Below, piece after piece: positions 20,451-29,344 of a stretch of DNA of 64,000 bases. Made by a program: the position numbers and the translations under genes. This DNA is from Hydrogenophaga crocea. GTDB taxonomy: Bacteria; Pseudomonadota; Gammaproteobacteria; Burkholderiales; Burkholderiaceae_C. The stretch is from positions 992,001-1,056,000 of the forward strand of contig NZ_CP049989.1 of the NCBI RefSeq assembly GCF_011388215.1. The letters are read 5' to 3'. The notes under the pieces are model-generated. The model was not told where the DNA came from. It saw nothing but the letters and a program-made list of their open reading frames with translations, and ran no database searches. Each line of letters starts with the position of its first letter. Positions within the stretch are counted from its first letter, which is position 1.

Positions 20451-21515
20451 ATGCGTTCCTTCGTCTACCAGGGTCTTCCGTCGCGCGTGGTGTTCGGCGC
20501 CGGCGCGCTCGCGCAACTGCCGCAGGCCATCGCGGCCATGGGCGCGCAGCGCGCGCTGGTGCTGTGCACGCCCGAGCAGCGCGCCAGCGCCGAGCGCGTG
20601 GCGCAACTGCTCGGCGAGCGCGCCGCGGGCATCTTCGACCGCGCCGTCATGCACGTGCCGATCGAGACCGCGCGCGAGGCGCGCGAGGTGGCGCGCCAGC
20701 TCGGCGCCGACTGCGCCGTGGCCATCGGCGGCGGCTCCACCACCGGCCTGGGCAAGGCCATCGCGCTGGACTCGGGCCTGCCCATCCTGGCCATTCCCAC
20801 CACCTACGCGGGCTCCGAGATGACGCCGATCTACGGCATCACCGAGGCCGGCCTCAAGAAGACCGGCAAGGACCTGAAGGTGCTGCCGCAAAGCGTGCTC
20901 TACGACCCCGAGCTCACGCTCACGCTGCCCGTGGGCCTGAGCGTGACCAGCGGGCTCAACGCCATCGCGCACGCGGCCGAGGGCCTGTACTCGGCCGAGG
21001 GCAACCCGGTGATCGACCTGATGGCCGAAGAGGGCATCGCCGCCATCGGCCGCGCGCTGCCCGGCATCCGCGCCAACCCGGCCGACCTCGAGGCGCGCGG
21101 CGACGCGCTGTACGGCGCCTGGCTGTGCGGCATCGTGCTGGGCTCGGTGGGCATGGCGCTGCACCACAAGCTCTGCCACACGCTGGGCGGCAGCTTCAAC
21201 CTGCCGCACGCCGAAACCCACACCGTGGTGCTGCCGCACGCGCTGGCCTACAACGCGGCCGCCGCGCCGCGGGCCATGGCACGCATCGCGCGCGCGCTCG
21301 GGCGCGGGGCCGACGAGGCGCCGCAGGCGGTGTACGACCTGGCGCGCGACAACGGCGCGCCGGTGGCGCTGCGCGACATCGGCATGAAAGCCGAAGACCT
21401 CGACCGGGCCTGCTCGATCGCGATGCAGAACCAGTACCCGAACCCGCGCCCGCTGGAGGCCGGCCCGCTGCGCGCGCTGCTGCAGGCCGCGTGGGAAGGC
21501 GCGCGGCCGGCCTGA
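20451..21515 (+). CDS. Maleylacetate reductase
   Basis: 354-residue iron-type alcohol dehydrogenase-fold protein of the maleylacetate reductase subgroup. It has the NAD-binding GGGSTTGLGKAIA (near 93-105), PTTYAGSEMTPIYGIT and the metal-site-equivalent histidines in HHKLCHTLGG and LPHAETH. The Asp-rich YDPELTLTLPVGLSVTSGLNAIAHAAE stretch is typical of TftE/MacA/GraC. It reduces maleylacetate, the hydroxyquinol ring-cleavage product, to 3-oxoadipate, linking the two dioxygenases at 30.4 and 36.5 kb to PcaIJF at 8.7-11.3 kb. Start ATG 20451, last gene of its run. Confidence 0.88.
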   Translation: MRSFVYQGLPSRVVFGAGALAQLPQAIAAMGAQRALVLCTPEQRASAERVAQLLGERAAGIFDRAVMHVPIETAREAREVARQLGADCAVAIGGGSTTGLGKAIALDSGLPILAIPTTYAGSEMTPIYGITEAGLKKTGKDLKVLPQSVLYDPELTLTLPVGLSVTSGLNAIAHAAEGLYSAEGNPVIDLMAEEGIAAIGRALPGIRANPADLEARGDALYGAWLCGIVLGSVGMALHHKLCHTLGGSFNLPHAETHTVVLPHALAYNAAAAPRAMARIARALGRGADEAPQAVYDLARDNGAPVALRDIGMKAEDLDRACSIAMQNQYPNPRPLEAGPLRALLQAAWEGARPA

Positions 21516-21525
21516 GGCGCGCGCC

Positions 21526-22848
21526 TCAGCCCGTGGTGTCGTCTTCGGCGGCTGCGCCGTCGTCGGCCGGCAGCCGGCGCGCCAGCACCTTGTCGATGGT
21601 GCGGCCGTCCATGTCCACGATCTCCAGCCGCCAGCCCTCCCACACCGCGTGGTCGCCTTCGCGCGGCAGCCGGCCGGTGAGCAGCATGAGCATGCCGCTG
21701 AGCGTGTGGTAGCGGCCGCGTTCTTCGTCGGGCACGCGGTCGAGCGCGAGCCGGTCCTTGAGCTCGGGCACGGGGATGTGGCCGTCGAGCAGCCAGGAGC
21801 CGTCCTCGCGTTGCATGGCCCATGAGGTCTCGGGGTCGCGCGGCTGGAATTCGCCGGTGATGGCCTCGATCAGGTCCTGCAGCGTGACGATGCCCTGCAC
21901 CTCGCCGTACTCGTCGATCACGAAGGCCATCTGCACGTCCGAGAGGCGGAAGTTGTCGAGCAGCTCCATGCCCGTGATGGTCTCGGGCACGTACAGCGGC
22001 GGCTGCAGCGGCTGCTGGTCGAGCGCGCGGTTCTCGCCGCGCAGGGCCTGCGTGAGCCACAGGCGCGCGTTGAGCACGCCCTGCAGTTCGCCCAGGTCGC
22101 CCTTGACCACGGGGAAGCGCGAATGGCGGCTGCTTTCCACACGGGCCATGTTCACCTCGAAGGACTCTTCGAGATCGAGCACCACCACGTCGCTGCGCGG
22201 CACCATGAGCGAGCCGATCTGGCGGTCGTCCAGGCGGAACACGTTGCGCACCATGGCGTGTTCGTGCGATTCGATCACGCCCGCGCTCGTGCCCTCGGCG
22301 AGCATGGCGTGGATCTCTTCCTCGGTCACGGCGGCGGCGCTGTTCTCCTTCACGCCCAGCAGGCGCAGCAGCGCGCGCGTGGACACCGACAGCAGCAGCA
22401 CGAAGGGCTTGGTGGCCTTGGCCAGCCAGTCGATCGGACGCGCCACCAGGCGCGCGAAGGTTTCGGGGTGGGTCTGGCCCAGGCGCTTGGGCACCAGCTC
22501 GCCCACCACGATGGAGAAGTAGGTGATGACCACCACCACCAGCGCGGTGGCGCCGATCTGGCTCGCCTGCACCGGCGCGCCCAGCGATTGCAGCCACAGC
22601 GCCAGCGGCCCGGCAAGCGCGGCCTCGCCGACGATGCCGTTGAGCACGCCGATCGAGGTGATGCCGATCTGGATGGTGGAGAGGAAGCGGTTCGGGTCTT
22701 CGCCGAGCTTGAGGGCCGCGGCGGCCGCACCGTCGCCCTCGTCGATGAGCTTTTGCAGGCGCGCCTTGCGCGCGGTCACGAGCGCCAATTCGGACATGGC
22801 GAAGACGCCATTGAGAAGAATCAGCGCGATCAGTAAGGCAATTTCCAT
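21526..22848 (-). CDS. CorC/HlyC-type transporter-associated protein (CNNM-CBS family)
   Basis: 440 residues. The N-terminal CNNM/DUF21 membrane domain has about four helices (from residue 1, with ELALVTARKARLQKL after helix 1), then two CBS domains (about 205-330, containing VMVPRSDVVVLDLEESF-like and DEYGEVQGIVTLQDLIEAITGE sequences) and a C-terminal CorC_HlyC domain (about 345-425, DGSWLLDGHIPVPEL). Such proteins are linked to Mg2+/Co2+ efflux; 'hemolysin' labels are historical. Convergent with maleylacetate reductase and upstream of nothing related; uppP lies 23 bp upstream on the same strand. Confidence 0.88.
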   Translation of the reverse strand: MEIALLIALILLNGVFAMSELALVTARKARLQKLIDEGDGAAAAALKLGEDPNRFLSTIQIGITSIGVLNGIVGEAALAGPLALWLQSLGAPVQASQIGATALVVVVITYFSIVVGELVPKRLGQTHPETFARLVARPIDWLAKATKPFVLLLSVSTRALLRLLGVKENSAAAVTEEEIHAMLAEGTSAGVIESHEHAMVRNVFRLDDRQIGSLMVPRSDVVVLDLEESFEVNMARVESSRHSRFPVVKGDLGELQGVLNARLWLTQALRGENRALDQQPLQPPLYVPETITGMELLDNFRLSDVQMAFVIDEYGEVQGIVTLQDLIEAITGEFQPRDPETSWAMQREDGSWLLDGHIPVPELKDRLALDRVPDEERGRYHTLSGMLMLLTGRLPREGDHAVWEGWRLEIVDMDGRTIDKVLARRLPADDGAAAEDDTTG

Positions 22849-22871
22849 GGTGGGGGAGGGTGGTGGAGAAA

Positions 22872-23711
22872 TCAGAGGGGCGCGAGCACGCCGGTGGCGA
22901 GCAACAGCAGCACCAGGGCGCCCAGCGCGATGCGGTACAGCACGAAGGGCCGGTAGCCGCGCGTGGACACGAGCTTCAAGAACCAGACGATGACGGCGTA
23001 GCCGACGCCGAAGGCGATCAGCGTGGCCAGGGCCGTGGGCCCGGCGGCGATGGGCGTGGTCGTGCCGGCGCTGCGCGCCAGCTGGTACAGGCCCGAGGCC
23101 GCCACCGCCGGCAACGCCAGCAGGAACGAATAGCGCGCCGCCGCCTCGCGCGTGTAGCCCATGAGCAGGCCCGCGGTGATGGTGCCGCCCGAGCGCGACA
23201 CGCCGGGGATCAGCGCCATGGCCTGCGCGAAGCCGAACACCAGGCCGTGCCCCCAGCCGAGCTCGCGCAGTGTGCGCGTCTGCGGGGCGCGGCGGTCGGC
23301 CCAGCCCAGCAGCAGGCCGAACACGATGAGCATCGTGGCGGTGATCGCGAGGTGGCGCAGCGAGGTCTCGATGGCGTCCTTGAACAGCAGCCCCAGCGCC
23401 GCGATGGGCAGCGTGCCCACCAGGATCAGCCAGCCCATGCGCGCATCTGGGTCGCGGCGCAGCGCGGGCTGCGTGATCGAGCCCCACCAGCGCACCAGGA
23501 TGCGCGCGATGTCGTGGCGGAAGTACACCAGCACCGCGGCCTCGGTGCCGAGCTGGGTGATGGCGGTGAAGGCCGCGCCGGGGTCGGTGCCCGAAGGCAG
23601 CAGCGGGCCGAGGATGCGCAGGTGCGCGCTGGAGGACACCGGCAGGAACTCGGTGAGTCCCTGGACGATGCCCAGGATCGCGGCTTCGAGCCACGGCAAC
23701 CAGGTGTCCAT
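22872..23711 (-). CDS. uppP: Undecaprenyl-diphosphatase (BacA type)
   Basis: 279-residue inner-membrane phosphatase that recycles undecaprenyl pyrophosphate to the monophosphate carrier for peptidoglycan and confers bacitracin tolerance. Both family signatures are present: the glutamate-rich [17 protein letters not shown] (near 14-30) and the [10 protein letters not shown] loop near 170. About eight helices, normal length. ATG 23711 chosen because the family starts just before the first helix; a TTG 15 bases upstream is possible and neither has a strong ribosome-binding site. Confidence 0.92.
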   Translation of the reverse strand: MDTWLPWLEAAILGIVQGLTEFLPVSSSAHLRILGPLLPSGTDPGAAFTAITQLGTEAAVLVYFRHDIARILVRWWGSITQPALRRDPDARMGWLILVGTLPIAALGLLFKDAIETSLRHLAITATMLIVFGLLLGWADRRAPQTRTLRELGWGHGLVFGFAQAMALIPGVSRSGGTITAGLLMGYTREAAARYSFLLALPAVAASGLYQLARSAGTTTPIAAGPTALATLIAFGVGYAVIVWFLKLVSTRGYRPFVLYRIALGALVLLLLATGVLAPL

Positions 23712-23811
23712 GAAGGGAAAGGGCAAGGGGCACGGCCGCGCGGGCCGGTGCCGGGCCGCCAGCGGCGCCCGGTGGGGCGCTGCGGGGCTGGCGGGGCGGG
23801 GGTGAAGCGCT

Positions 23812-24135
23812 TCAGGCGCGCCGCGGCGGGCGGAACGGTGCTTCGGGCACCGGCGCCGGCAGCACGCCGGCGTGCCACTGCGGCTGCAGCGGCGTGAGCA
23901 CGTGCGCGAACGCCAGGGTGGCGGGGCGCTGGAGCGTGTCGGGCAGGTCGGGGAGCTCGTCGGCGAGCGCGTGCTCCAGGTCGGCCAGGCCCTTGGTGCT
24001 CGGGGCCGACACGCCGTGCGCGGGCGCGGCCAGCGAGGCCACGGCGGGCGTGTCGACGGGGTGGGAGGGGATGGCGAAGCCGATCACGCCCCAGAGGAAG
24101 TGAACGGCAAACAGCGCGATGAGCCAGCGGCGCAT
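23812..24135 (-). CDS. Small exported hypothetical protein
   Basis: 107 residues, not recognised. The N-terminus ([21 protein letters not shown]) is a signal sequence or membrane anchor, and the remainder is Ala/Pro-rich with an acidic stretch ([20 protein letters not shown]). No domain or cysteine pair. It sits 50 bp downstream of the Kef antiporter gene on the same strand, so it could be cotranscribed. Real-gene status rests on the clean signal peptide and codon bias. Confidence 0.5.
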   Translation of the reverse strand: MRRWLIALFAVHFLWGVIGFAIPSHPVDTPAVASLAAPAHGVSAPSTKGLADLEHALADELPDLPDTLQRPATLAFAHVLTPLQPQWHAGVLPAPVPEAPFRPPRRA

Positions 24136-24185
24136 AAGGACCGCATTCTACGGAAGCCGCCCGGCCGGGGCCTGGCCCGGGGGCA

Positions 24186-25910
24186 TCAGGTGGCGTGCAC
24201 CGCCGGGGCCGCGGCGCCGCTGGCCGGCGGCGCGAGCACGTGGCGGGCCATGGCCTGCGCGAGCTCGGCCTCGCCCAGGAACACCGTGTCCACGCCCTCG
24301 GCCATCAGGCGCTCGGCCTCGTCTTCGTTGTGCGAGCGCACCACGATGCGGATCTCGGGGTTGAGCGTGCGCGCGGTCTCGATCATCTGGTGCAGCGAGA
24401 GCGTGTCCTGCGTGGCAACCACCAGCATGCGCGCGTTCGCGATGTGCGCCTGGATCAGCACCTCGGGCTCGCCCGCATTGCCCCAGACCGCGGCCATGCC
24501 GCGCGCTCGCAGGCCTTCCACGATGTCGCGGTTCTGGTCGGCCACCACGAAGGGCTGGCCCACGGCGCGCAGCGCATCGGCGATGCGCCGGCCCACGCGG
24601 CCGTAACCCACCAGCACCACCTGGCGCGAGAGGTACTTGGCCTCGGTGCTGCGCGGCAGCTCGGCCAGCGGGTCGTCGCGCGCCTCGAGCCGGCGCACCA
24701 GCAGCGAGTGCGCGCGCAGCAGCTCGCGCAGCGGCCCGATGGCCTTGAACAGCAGCGGGTTGAGCGCGATGGAGATGAGCGCGCCCGCGAGCACCAGGCT
24801 GTGGCCTTCGTCGGGCATGAGGCCGAGCTGCGCCCCCAGGCCCACGAGGATGAACGAGAACTCGCCGATCTGCGCCAGGCTGGCCGACACCGTGAGCGCG
24901 GTGTTGAGCGGGTAGCGCAGCGCCAGCACCAGCGCCGCGGCCGCGAGCGACTTGCCCACGATGATGATGGCCACCACGCCCAGCACGTGCACCGGCTCGT
25001 TCACCAGCACGTAGGGGTCGAACAGCATGCCTACCGAGACGAAGAACAGCACCGCGAAAGCGTCGCGCAGCGGCAGCGATTCCTGCGCCGCGCGGTGGCT
25101 GAACTCGGACTCGCGCAGCACCATGCCCGCGAAGAAGGCGCCGAGCGCGAAGGACACGCCGAACAGCTCGGCCGAGGCGAAGGCGATGCCCACGGCCGCC
25201 GCCACCACGCACAGCGTGAACAGCTCGCGCGAGCCGGTGTGCGTGACCTGCCACAGCACCCAGGGGAAGAACTTGCGGCCGATCAGCAGCATCACGGCCA
25301 CGAAGCCGCCCACGCGCAGCAGCGTGAGGCCCAGCGTGCTCCAGACCGATTCGGCGCCCGCACCGTTGTCGGGCGCCACGCCGCCCAGGAAGCCCGCGAG
25401 CGGGGGCAGCAGCACCAGCACCAGCACCATGGCCAGGTCTTCGACCACCAGCCAGCCCACCGCGATGCGCCCCGTCATCGAGCCCAGGATGCCCAGGCTT
25501 TCGAGTGCGCGCAGCAGCACCACCGTGCTCGCCACCGAGAGCGATATGCCCAGCACCACCGCGGGGCCGAGGTCCCAGCCCCACCACAGCGCCATGCCCA
25601 TGCCCATGAGCGTGGCCACCAGCATCTGCACCACCGCGCCGGGCAGCGCGATCTTGCGCACCGAGAGCAGGTCGTCGAGCGAGAAATGCAGGCCCACGCC
25701 GAACATCAGCAGCATCACGCCGATCTCGGCGAGCTCCGCCGCGATGCCGGCATCGGCCACGAAGCCCGGCGTGTGTGGGCCGATGATCACGCCCGCGAGC
25801 AGGTAACCCACGAGCGCGGGCAGCCGCACCTTGGTGCAGAGAAAGCCCAGGACCAGCGCGAGGCCGAGACCGGCGGCGATCGTGTTGATGAGCGTGAGGT
25901 GGCCGTGCAT
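24186..25910 (-). CDS. Kef/YbaL-type cation:proton antiporter
   Basis: 574 residues. The N-terminal CPA2 antiporter domain has about 12 helices (VGYLLAGVIIGPHTPG near 38, LLMFGVGLHFSLDDLL, and WLVVEDLAMVLVLVLL, whose acidic residues belong to the ion path). A C-terminal RCK/TrkA-N domain begins at about residue 415 (VVLVGYGRVGRRIADALRA). It likely exports K+ (or Na+) in exchange for protons under electrophilic or osmotic stress, gated by nucleotide binding at the RCK domain. The ATG at 25910 was chosen over one 18 bases upstream because it starts just before the first helix. Confidence 0.9.
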   Translation of the reverse strand: MHGHLTLINTIAAGLGLALVLGFLCTKVRLPALVGYLLAGVIIGPHTPGFVADAGIAAELAEIGVMLLMFGVGLHFSLDDLLSVRKIALPGAVVQMLVATLMGMGMALWWGWDLGPAVVLGISLSVASTVVLLRALESLGILGSMTGRIAVGWLVVEDLAMVLVLVLLPPLAGFLGGVAPDNGAGAESVWSTLGLTLLRVGGFVAVMLLIGRKFFPWVLWQVTHTGSRELFTLCVVAAAVGIAFASAELFGVSFALGAFFAGMVLRESEFSHRAAQESLPLRDAFAVLFFVSVGMLFDPYVLVNEPVHVLGVVAIIIVGKSLAAAALVLALRYPLNTALTVSASLAQIGEFSFILVGLGAQLGLMPDEGHSLVLAGALISIALNPLLFKAIGPLRELLRAHSLLVRRLEARDDPLAELPRSTEAKYLSRQVVLVGYGRVGRRIADALRAVGQPFVVADQNRDIVEGLRARGMAAVWGNAGEPEVLIQAHIANARMLVVATQDTLSLHQMIETARTLNPEIRIVVRSHNEDEAERLMAEGVDTVFLGEAELAQAMARHVLAPPASGAAAPAVHAT

Positions 25911-25931
25911 GCGGTCAGTGTCGCGCAAAAG

Positions 25932-26846
25932 TCATGCCGGCTGGGGGCCGTGGGCCTTGAAGACCTCCAGAAAACGTTTGAGGCGCGCGGGCTGGAAGCG
26001 CGCGTACGGGTACACCAGGTGCACCGGCAGCGGCGTGGCGGCCCAGCCCGGGGCCAGGTGCAGCAGCCGGCCGTCGCGCAGTTCCTCGCTCACCATCCAG
26101 GCCGAGACCACAGCCGCGCCCAGGCCTTCGAGCGCGGCGCTGCGCAGCGCGTAGAGGCTGTCGGTGCTCAGGCGCGGGCGGATGGCGATGGTCTGCGCCG
26201 CGCCGCCGCCCACGGGGCTGAGCACCACGTCGTCGCGGTAGAAGGTTTGCAGCGCGAGCCAGGGCAGGGCGCGCAGCGCCTCGGGCGTGCGCGGTACGGG
26301 CCGGCCACCGAGCAGGGCGGGCGAGCCGATCACGATGCGCGGCAGCTCGTAGAGCGGCAGCGCCACCAGCTTGGGGTCGCTGATCTCGCCGACCTGCACC
26401 GCGCAGTCGATGCCCTCGGCCACGAAATCGGGGTGGCGGTCGCTGAGCAGCCATTCCACGCGCACGCCGGGGTGGGCGCGCAGGTAGCGTGCCAGCGGCG
26501 CCACGAGCTGCGTTTGCCCGAGCGCGTGCGGCACCAGCACCTTGAGCGTGCCGCTGGCCGCGCTGCGCGGGCCGCGCAGCGATTCCTGCAGCGCCTCCCA
26601 TTCGTCGATCAGCGCGCGCGCCATGGCCAGGCAGCGCTCGCCATCGGGCGTGAGCGTGACCGCATGGGTGCTTCGGTGCAGCAGCCGCACACCGAAGTGG
26701 CGCTCGAGCGCCTGCAGCCGGCGGCTCACCGTGGGCTGGGTGGTGTCCAGGCGTTGCGCCGCGGCCGACAGGCTGCCGCTTTCCACGATGCGCACGAAGG
26801 TTTGCAGCAGTTCGAGCCGGTCGCCGGCGAGAGGGCTTTCTTTCAT
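25932..26846 (-). CDS. LysR-family transcriptional regulator
   Basis: 304 residues. The HTH lies at about 10-68 (SLSAAAQRLDTTQPTVSRRLQALE), followed by a LysR substrate domain of the CrgA-like branch (GTLKVLVPHALG, DFVAEGIDCAVQVGE, ending YPYARFQPARLKRFLEVF). CrgA-type regulators often control divergent efflux or quinone-related genes. Here an MFS gene starts 98 bp away in the opposite direction, with a long inverted repeat in the gap. ATG 26846 chosen; upstream in-frame starts lie inside that repeat. Confidence 0.9.
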   Translation of the reverse strand: MKESPLAGDRLELLQTFVRIVESGSLSAAAQRLDTTQPTVSRRLQALERHFGVRLLHRSTHAVTLTPDGERCLAMARALIDEWEALQESLRGPRSAASGTLKVLVPHALGQTQLVAPLARYLRAHPGVRVEWLLSDRHPDFVAEGIDCAVQVGEISDPKLVALPLYELPRIVIGSPALLGGRPVPRTPEALRALPWLALQTFYRDDVVLSPVGGGAAQTIAIRPRLSTDSLYALRSAALEGLGAAVVSAWMVSEELRDGRLLHLAPGWAATPLPVHLVYPYARFQPARLKRFLEVFKAHGPQPA

Positions 26847-26861
26847 GCGTCGAGCGTATGA

Positions 26862-26912
26862 CGATTGTTCGTGCCGCAGTCTATCCGCGCCTGGCGCCCA
26901 GGGGAACAATCG
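26862..26912. promoter_or_regulatory. Long inverted repeat in LysR/MFS divergent promoter
   Basis: CGATTGTTC (26862-26870) and GAACAATCG (26904-26912) are perfect 9-bp inverted arms, centre to centre about 42 bp, roughly four helical turns apart. A third partial copy, ATCGTTC, follows at 26919-26925. Spacing on one face of the helix suits a LysR tetramer bending the DNA between its own gene and the MFS gene. Function is inferred from position and symmetry. Confidence 0.6.
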
Positions 26913-26943
26913 CGCCCATCGTTCAAAACTGCTTTCTCATCCC

Positions 26944-28152
26944 ATGTCTTCCATTCCTGTCACGCATGCCATCGAAGCGTCCCCCGGGCCCGCGGCCGCG
27001 CCCTCGCTCGCGCTCACCCTGTTGCTGGCCACCGGCGCCGGCGTCAGCGTGGCCTCGCTCTACTACAGCCAGCCCATGCTGCCCGCCATGGCCAGCGGCC
27101 TGCACGCGGGCGAGGGCGCGATCGGCGCCGTGCCCATGCTGACGCAGCTCGGCTACGCGCTGGGCATCCTGCTGCTCGCGCCGCTCGGCGACCGCCACGA
27201 CCGCCGGCAGGTGATGCTGGTGAAGGCCGTGCTGCTGGCCCTGAGCCTGCTCGCGAGCGCGCTGGCGCCCGGCATCGGCTGGCTGCTCGCGGCCAGCCTG
27301 TGCGTGGGCCTCACGGCCACGCTCGCGCAGGACTTCGTGCCCGCGGCCGTCTCGCTCGCGCCGCCCGAGCACCGCGGCAAGGCCGTGGGCACGGTGATGA
27401 CGGGGCTGCTGCTGGGCATCCTGCTCTCGCGCGTGGTGGCTGGCGCGGTGTCGGCGGCCGCGGGCTGGCGCACGCTGTTCTTCGTGTCGGCCGCGGCCTT
27501 GCTGCTGCTGGCGCTCGCGGTGCGTGCCCGGGTGCCGGCCTTCGCGCCCACCACGCGGCTGGGCTACCGCGCGCTGCTCGGCTCGATGGTGGGCCTGTGG
27601 CGCGCCCACCCCGTGCTGCGCCGGGCGACCGTCGCGCAAGGCCTGCTGGCGTTGGGATTCAGCGCCTTCTGGTCGACGCTGGCGGTGATGCTGCACCACC
27701 AGTTCGGTCTGGGCAGCGGCGTGGCCGGCGCCTTCGGCCTCGCGGGGGCCGCGGGCGCGCTGGCCGCCCCCATCGCGGGCCGGCTCTCGGACCGCCGCGG
27801 TCCGCGGCGGGTGGCCATCCTGGGCGCTGCCATCGCAGCCCTGGCCTATGCGGCCATGGCCGGCATGGCGCTGCTGCCGGTGGCCGGGCAGCTCGCGCTG
27901 CTGGTGGTGGCGGCGATCGGCTTCGACTTTGGCGTGCAGGCCGCGCTGATCGCGCACCAGAGCACCATCTACGGCCTCGACCCGGCCGCGCGCAGCCGCC
28001 TCAATGCGCTGCTGTTCACGGGCATGTTCATCGGCATGTCCGGCGGCGCGCTGATCGGCACGCTGGCGCTCGCGCACTGGGGCTGGCTGTCGATCGCCGC
28101 CATCGGCGCGCTGAGTTCGGCGGCGGCGGCGGTGTGGCGCTGGCGGGGGTGA
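26944..28152 (+). CDS. MFS transporter
   Basis: 402-residue major facilitator with about 12 helices. Motif A appears as APLGDRHDRRQVMLV between helices 2 and 3, with a cognate GRLSDRRGPRRVA in the C-terminal half. YYSQPMLPAMASGLH in helix 1 is typical of the drug:H+ antiporter branch related to YnfM/Bcr-like proteins. Divergent from a LysR gene that probably regulates it. The ATG is 97 bp from the LysR start. Substrate unknown. Confidence 0.88.
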   Translation: MSSIPVTHAIEASPGPAAAPSLALTLLLATGAGVSVASLYYSQPMLPAMASGLHAGEGAIGAVPMLTQLGYALGILLLAPLGDRHDRRQVMLVKAVLLALSLLASALAPGIGWLLAASLCVGLTATLAQDFVPAAVSLAPPEHRGKAVGTVMTGLLLGILLSRVVAGAVSAAAGWRTLFFVSAAALLLLALAVRARVPAFAPTTRLGYRALLGSMVGLWRAHPVLRRATVAQGLLALGFSAFWSTLAVMLHHQFGLGSGVAGAFGLAGAAGALAAPIAGRLSDRRGPRRVAILGAAIAALAYAAMAGMALLPVAGQLALLVVAAIGFDFGVQAALIAHQSTIYGLDPAARSRLNALLFTGMFIGMSGGALIGTLALAHWGWLSIAAIGALSSAAAAVWRWRG

Positions 28153-28180
28153 CGGACTTGGCAAAGCCCCCGATGGCCTG

Positions 28181-28474
28181 TCACAGGCGGGTGCGCCAGT
28201 AGCCGGGCTTGCGCCGAAATGGCGCGATGGCGAGGATCACCAGGCGGTAGCCCACCATGCGGTAGACCACCGAGTGGGGAAAGTCTTTCGGGAACACGCG
28301 CCGGGTTCCATGGCGGTAGGGGCTGCCCACCCCCGGCATGGCCACGGCGATGCGCGCCGCGGCCTCCACCTGCGCCAGGAAACGCTCACCCAGACCGGGT
28401 GACTGCTGCTCGTAATACGCGACCTGCTCCTGAAGCTCGCGCAGGGCTTCGGGGTGAAAGACCGCCAGGGTCAT
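28181..28474 (-). CDS. RelE/ParE-superfamily toxin
   Basis: 97-residue basic protein with the ParE-like fold pattern: FHPEALRELQEQVAYYEQQSPGLGERFL (two helices), the strand RRVFPKDFPHSVVYRMVGYRLVILAIAPFRRKPGYW and a C-terminal arginine. ParE members poison gyrase and RelE members cleave mRNA; the FPHSVVYR-AIAPFRRKPGYW ending is closest to the ParE group. It overlaps the stop of the upstream antitoxin gene by 4 bp, the classical coupled arrangement. Confidence 0.82.
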   Translation of the reverse strand: MTLAVFHPEALRELQEQVAYYEQQSPGLGERFLAQVEAAARIAVAMPGVGSPYRHGTRRVFPKDFPHSVVYRMVGYRLVILAIAPFRRKPGYWRTRL

Positions 28475-28704
28475 GCGCCGAGCGAGCGGCGCACGCGGGC
28501 AAAGCCTTCTTCGATCGGCACCAGTGCCACGCTGCCTTGCTCGACATCGGCGATGCGGCGCTTGAGCTCGATGTCCCAGCTGGCCTCCACATCGGCCACG
28601 TGCGGATCGAGGCTGGCCAGCAAGGCTTCGGCCAGTTGGGCCCGCTCTTCGGGCGCAAGCGACTGGGCGCGTGCGGTCAGTTCAGCGAGCAGGTCATGGG
28701 GCAT
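28471..28704 (-). CDS. Addiction-module antitoxin (TIGR02574-like)
   Basis: 77-residue acidic protein: LAELTARAQSLAPEERAQLAEALLASLD followed by a second helix pair (DIELKRRIADVEQGSVALVPIEEGFARV). This matches the putative addiction-module component family that pairs with ParE/RelE-like toxins. The start at 28704 gives the family length; a longer reading from 28899 has no supporting homology. The operon order antitoxin then toxin with ATGA coupling is standard. Confidence 0.8.
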   Translation of the reverse strand: MPHDLLAELTARAQSLAPEERAQLAEALLASLDPHVADVEASWDIELKRRIADVEQGSVALVPIEEGFARVRRSLGA

Positions 28705-28822
28705 GGCGGGCTCCGGTGGGGCTGGCCAGTTTAGCAGTGCAGGCCTGGGCGGGCACCCCGCTTGCCGGTGGGCGCGGTCCGATCGACGGACGCCTTCTGT
28801 CCACTCCACGAGGAGCCCGCCC

Positions 28823-29305
28823 ATGACCCACCTTCGCAAAGACGCCGACGCCTGTTCCCTGCTCGATGCCGACCACCGCGCGGTCAAGAAGCTGTTCAAG
28901 GCCTACGAGTCGCTCGTCGGCTCGCGCGCGCGCGACGCGGCCGGCCAGCGCCTGGACCTGGCGCGCCAGATCTGTCAGGAACTCACCGTGCATACGGCCA
29001 TCGAGGAGGAGATCTTCTACCCCGCGCTGCGCGAAGCGCTCAAGGACACCGCCCCCCTGGCCGAGGCCGAGGTAGAGCACGACAGCGTCAAGGAACTGAT
29101 CGCGCAGCTCGAGACGCTCGACCAGGCCGACGAGGCCTTCGATGCGCGCGTGAAAGTGCTGGGTGAGTACGTGGACCACCACGTGAAGGAAGAGCGCAAC
29201 CAGATCTTTCCGGCCGCGCGCGCCGCGCGCCGGCTCGACCTGCTGGCCCTGCGCGACGAACTGCAGGCGCGCAAGGATCAACTCATGGGCGTGACCGCGG
29301 ACTGA
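28823..29305 (+). CDS. Hemerythrin HHE-domain protein
   Basis: 160 residues, a four-helix bundle with the di-iron ligands expected of HHE hemerythrin domains: DHRAVKKLF (residue 17 region), HTAIEEEIFYP, EVEHDSVKELI and VDHHVKEERNQIFP. Bacterial single-domain members bind O2 or protect against oxidative and nitrosative stress. The ATG follows AGGAG at a normal distance. Monocistronic between the toxin-antitoxin pair and a convergent LysR gene. Confidence 0.88.
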   Translation: MTHLRKDADACSLLDADHRAVKKLFKAYESLVGSRARDAAGQRLDLARQICQELTVHTAIEEEIFYPALREALKDTAPLAEAEVEHDSVKELIAQLETLDQADEAFDARVKVLGEYVDHHVKEERNQIFPAARAARRLDLLALRDELQARKDQLMGVTAD

Positions 29306-29344
29306 GCCCGCGCGCGCCCGCACACCGCGCTCCGTTCAGCGCGC

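Noticed and set aside
22872..23726. TTG start at 23726 for uppP
   Set aside because: Gives five extra residues before the conserved first helix and no better ribosome-binding site than ATG 23711.
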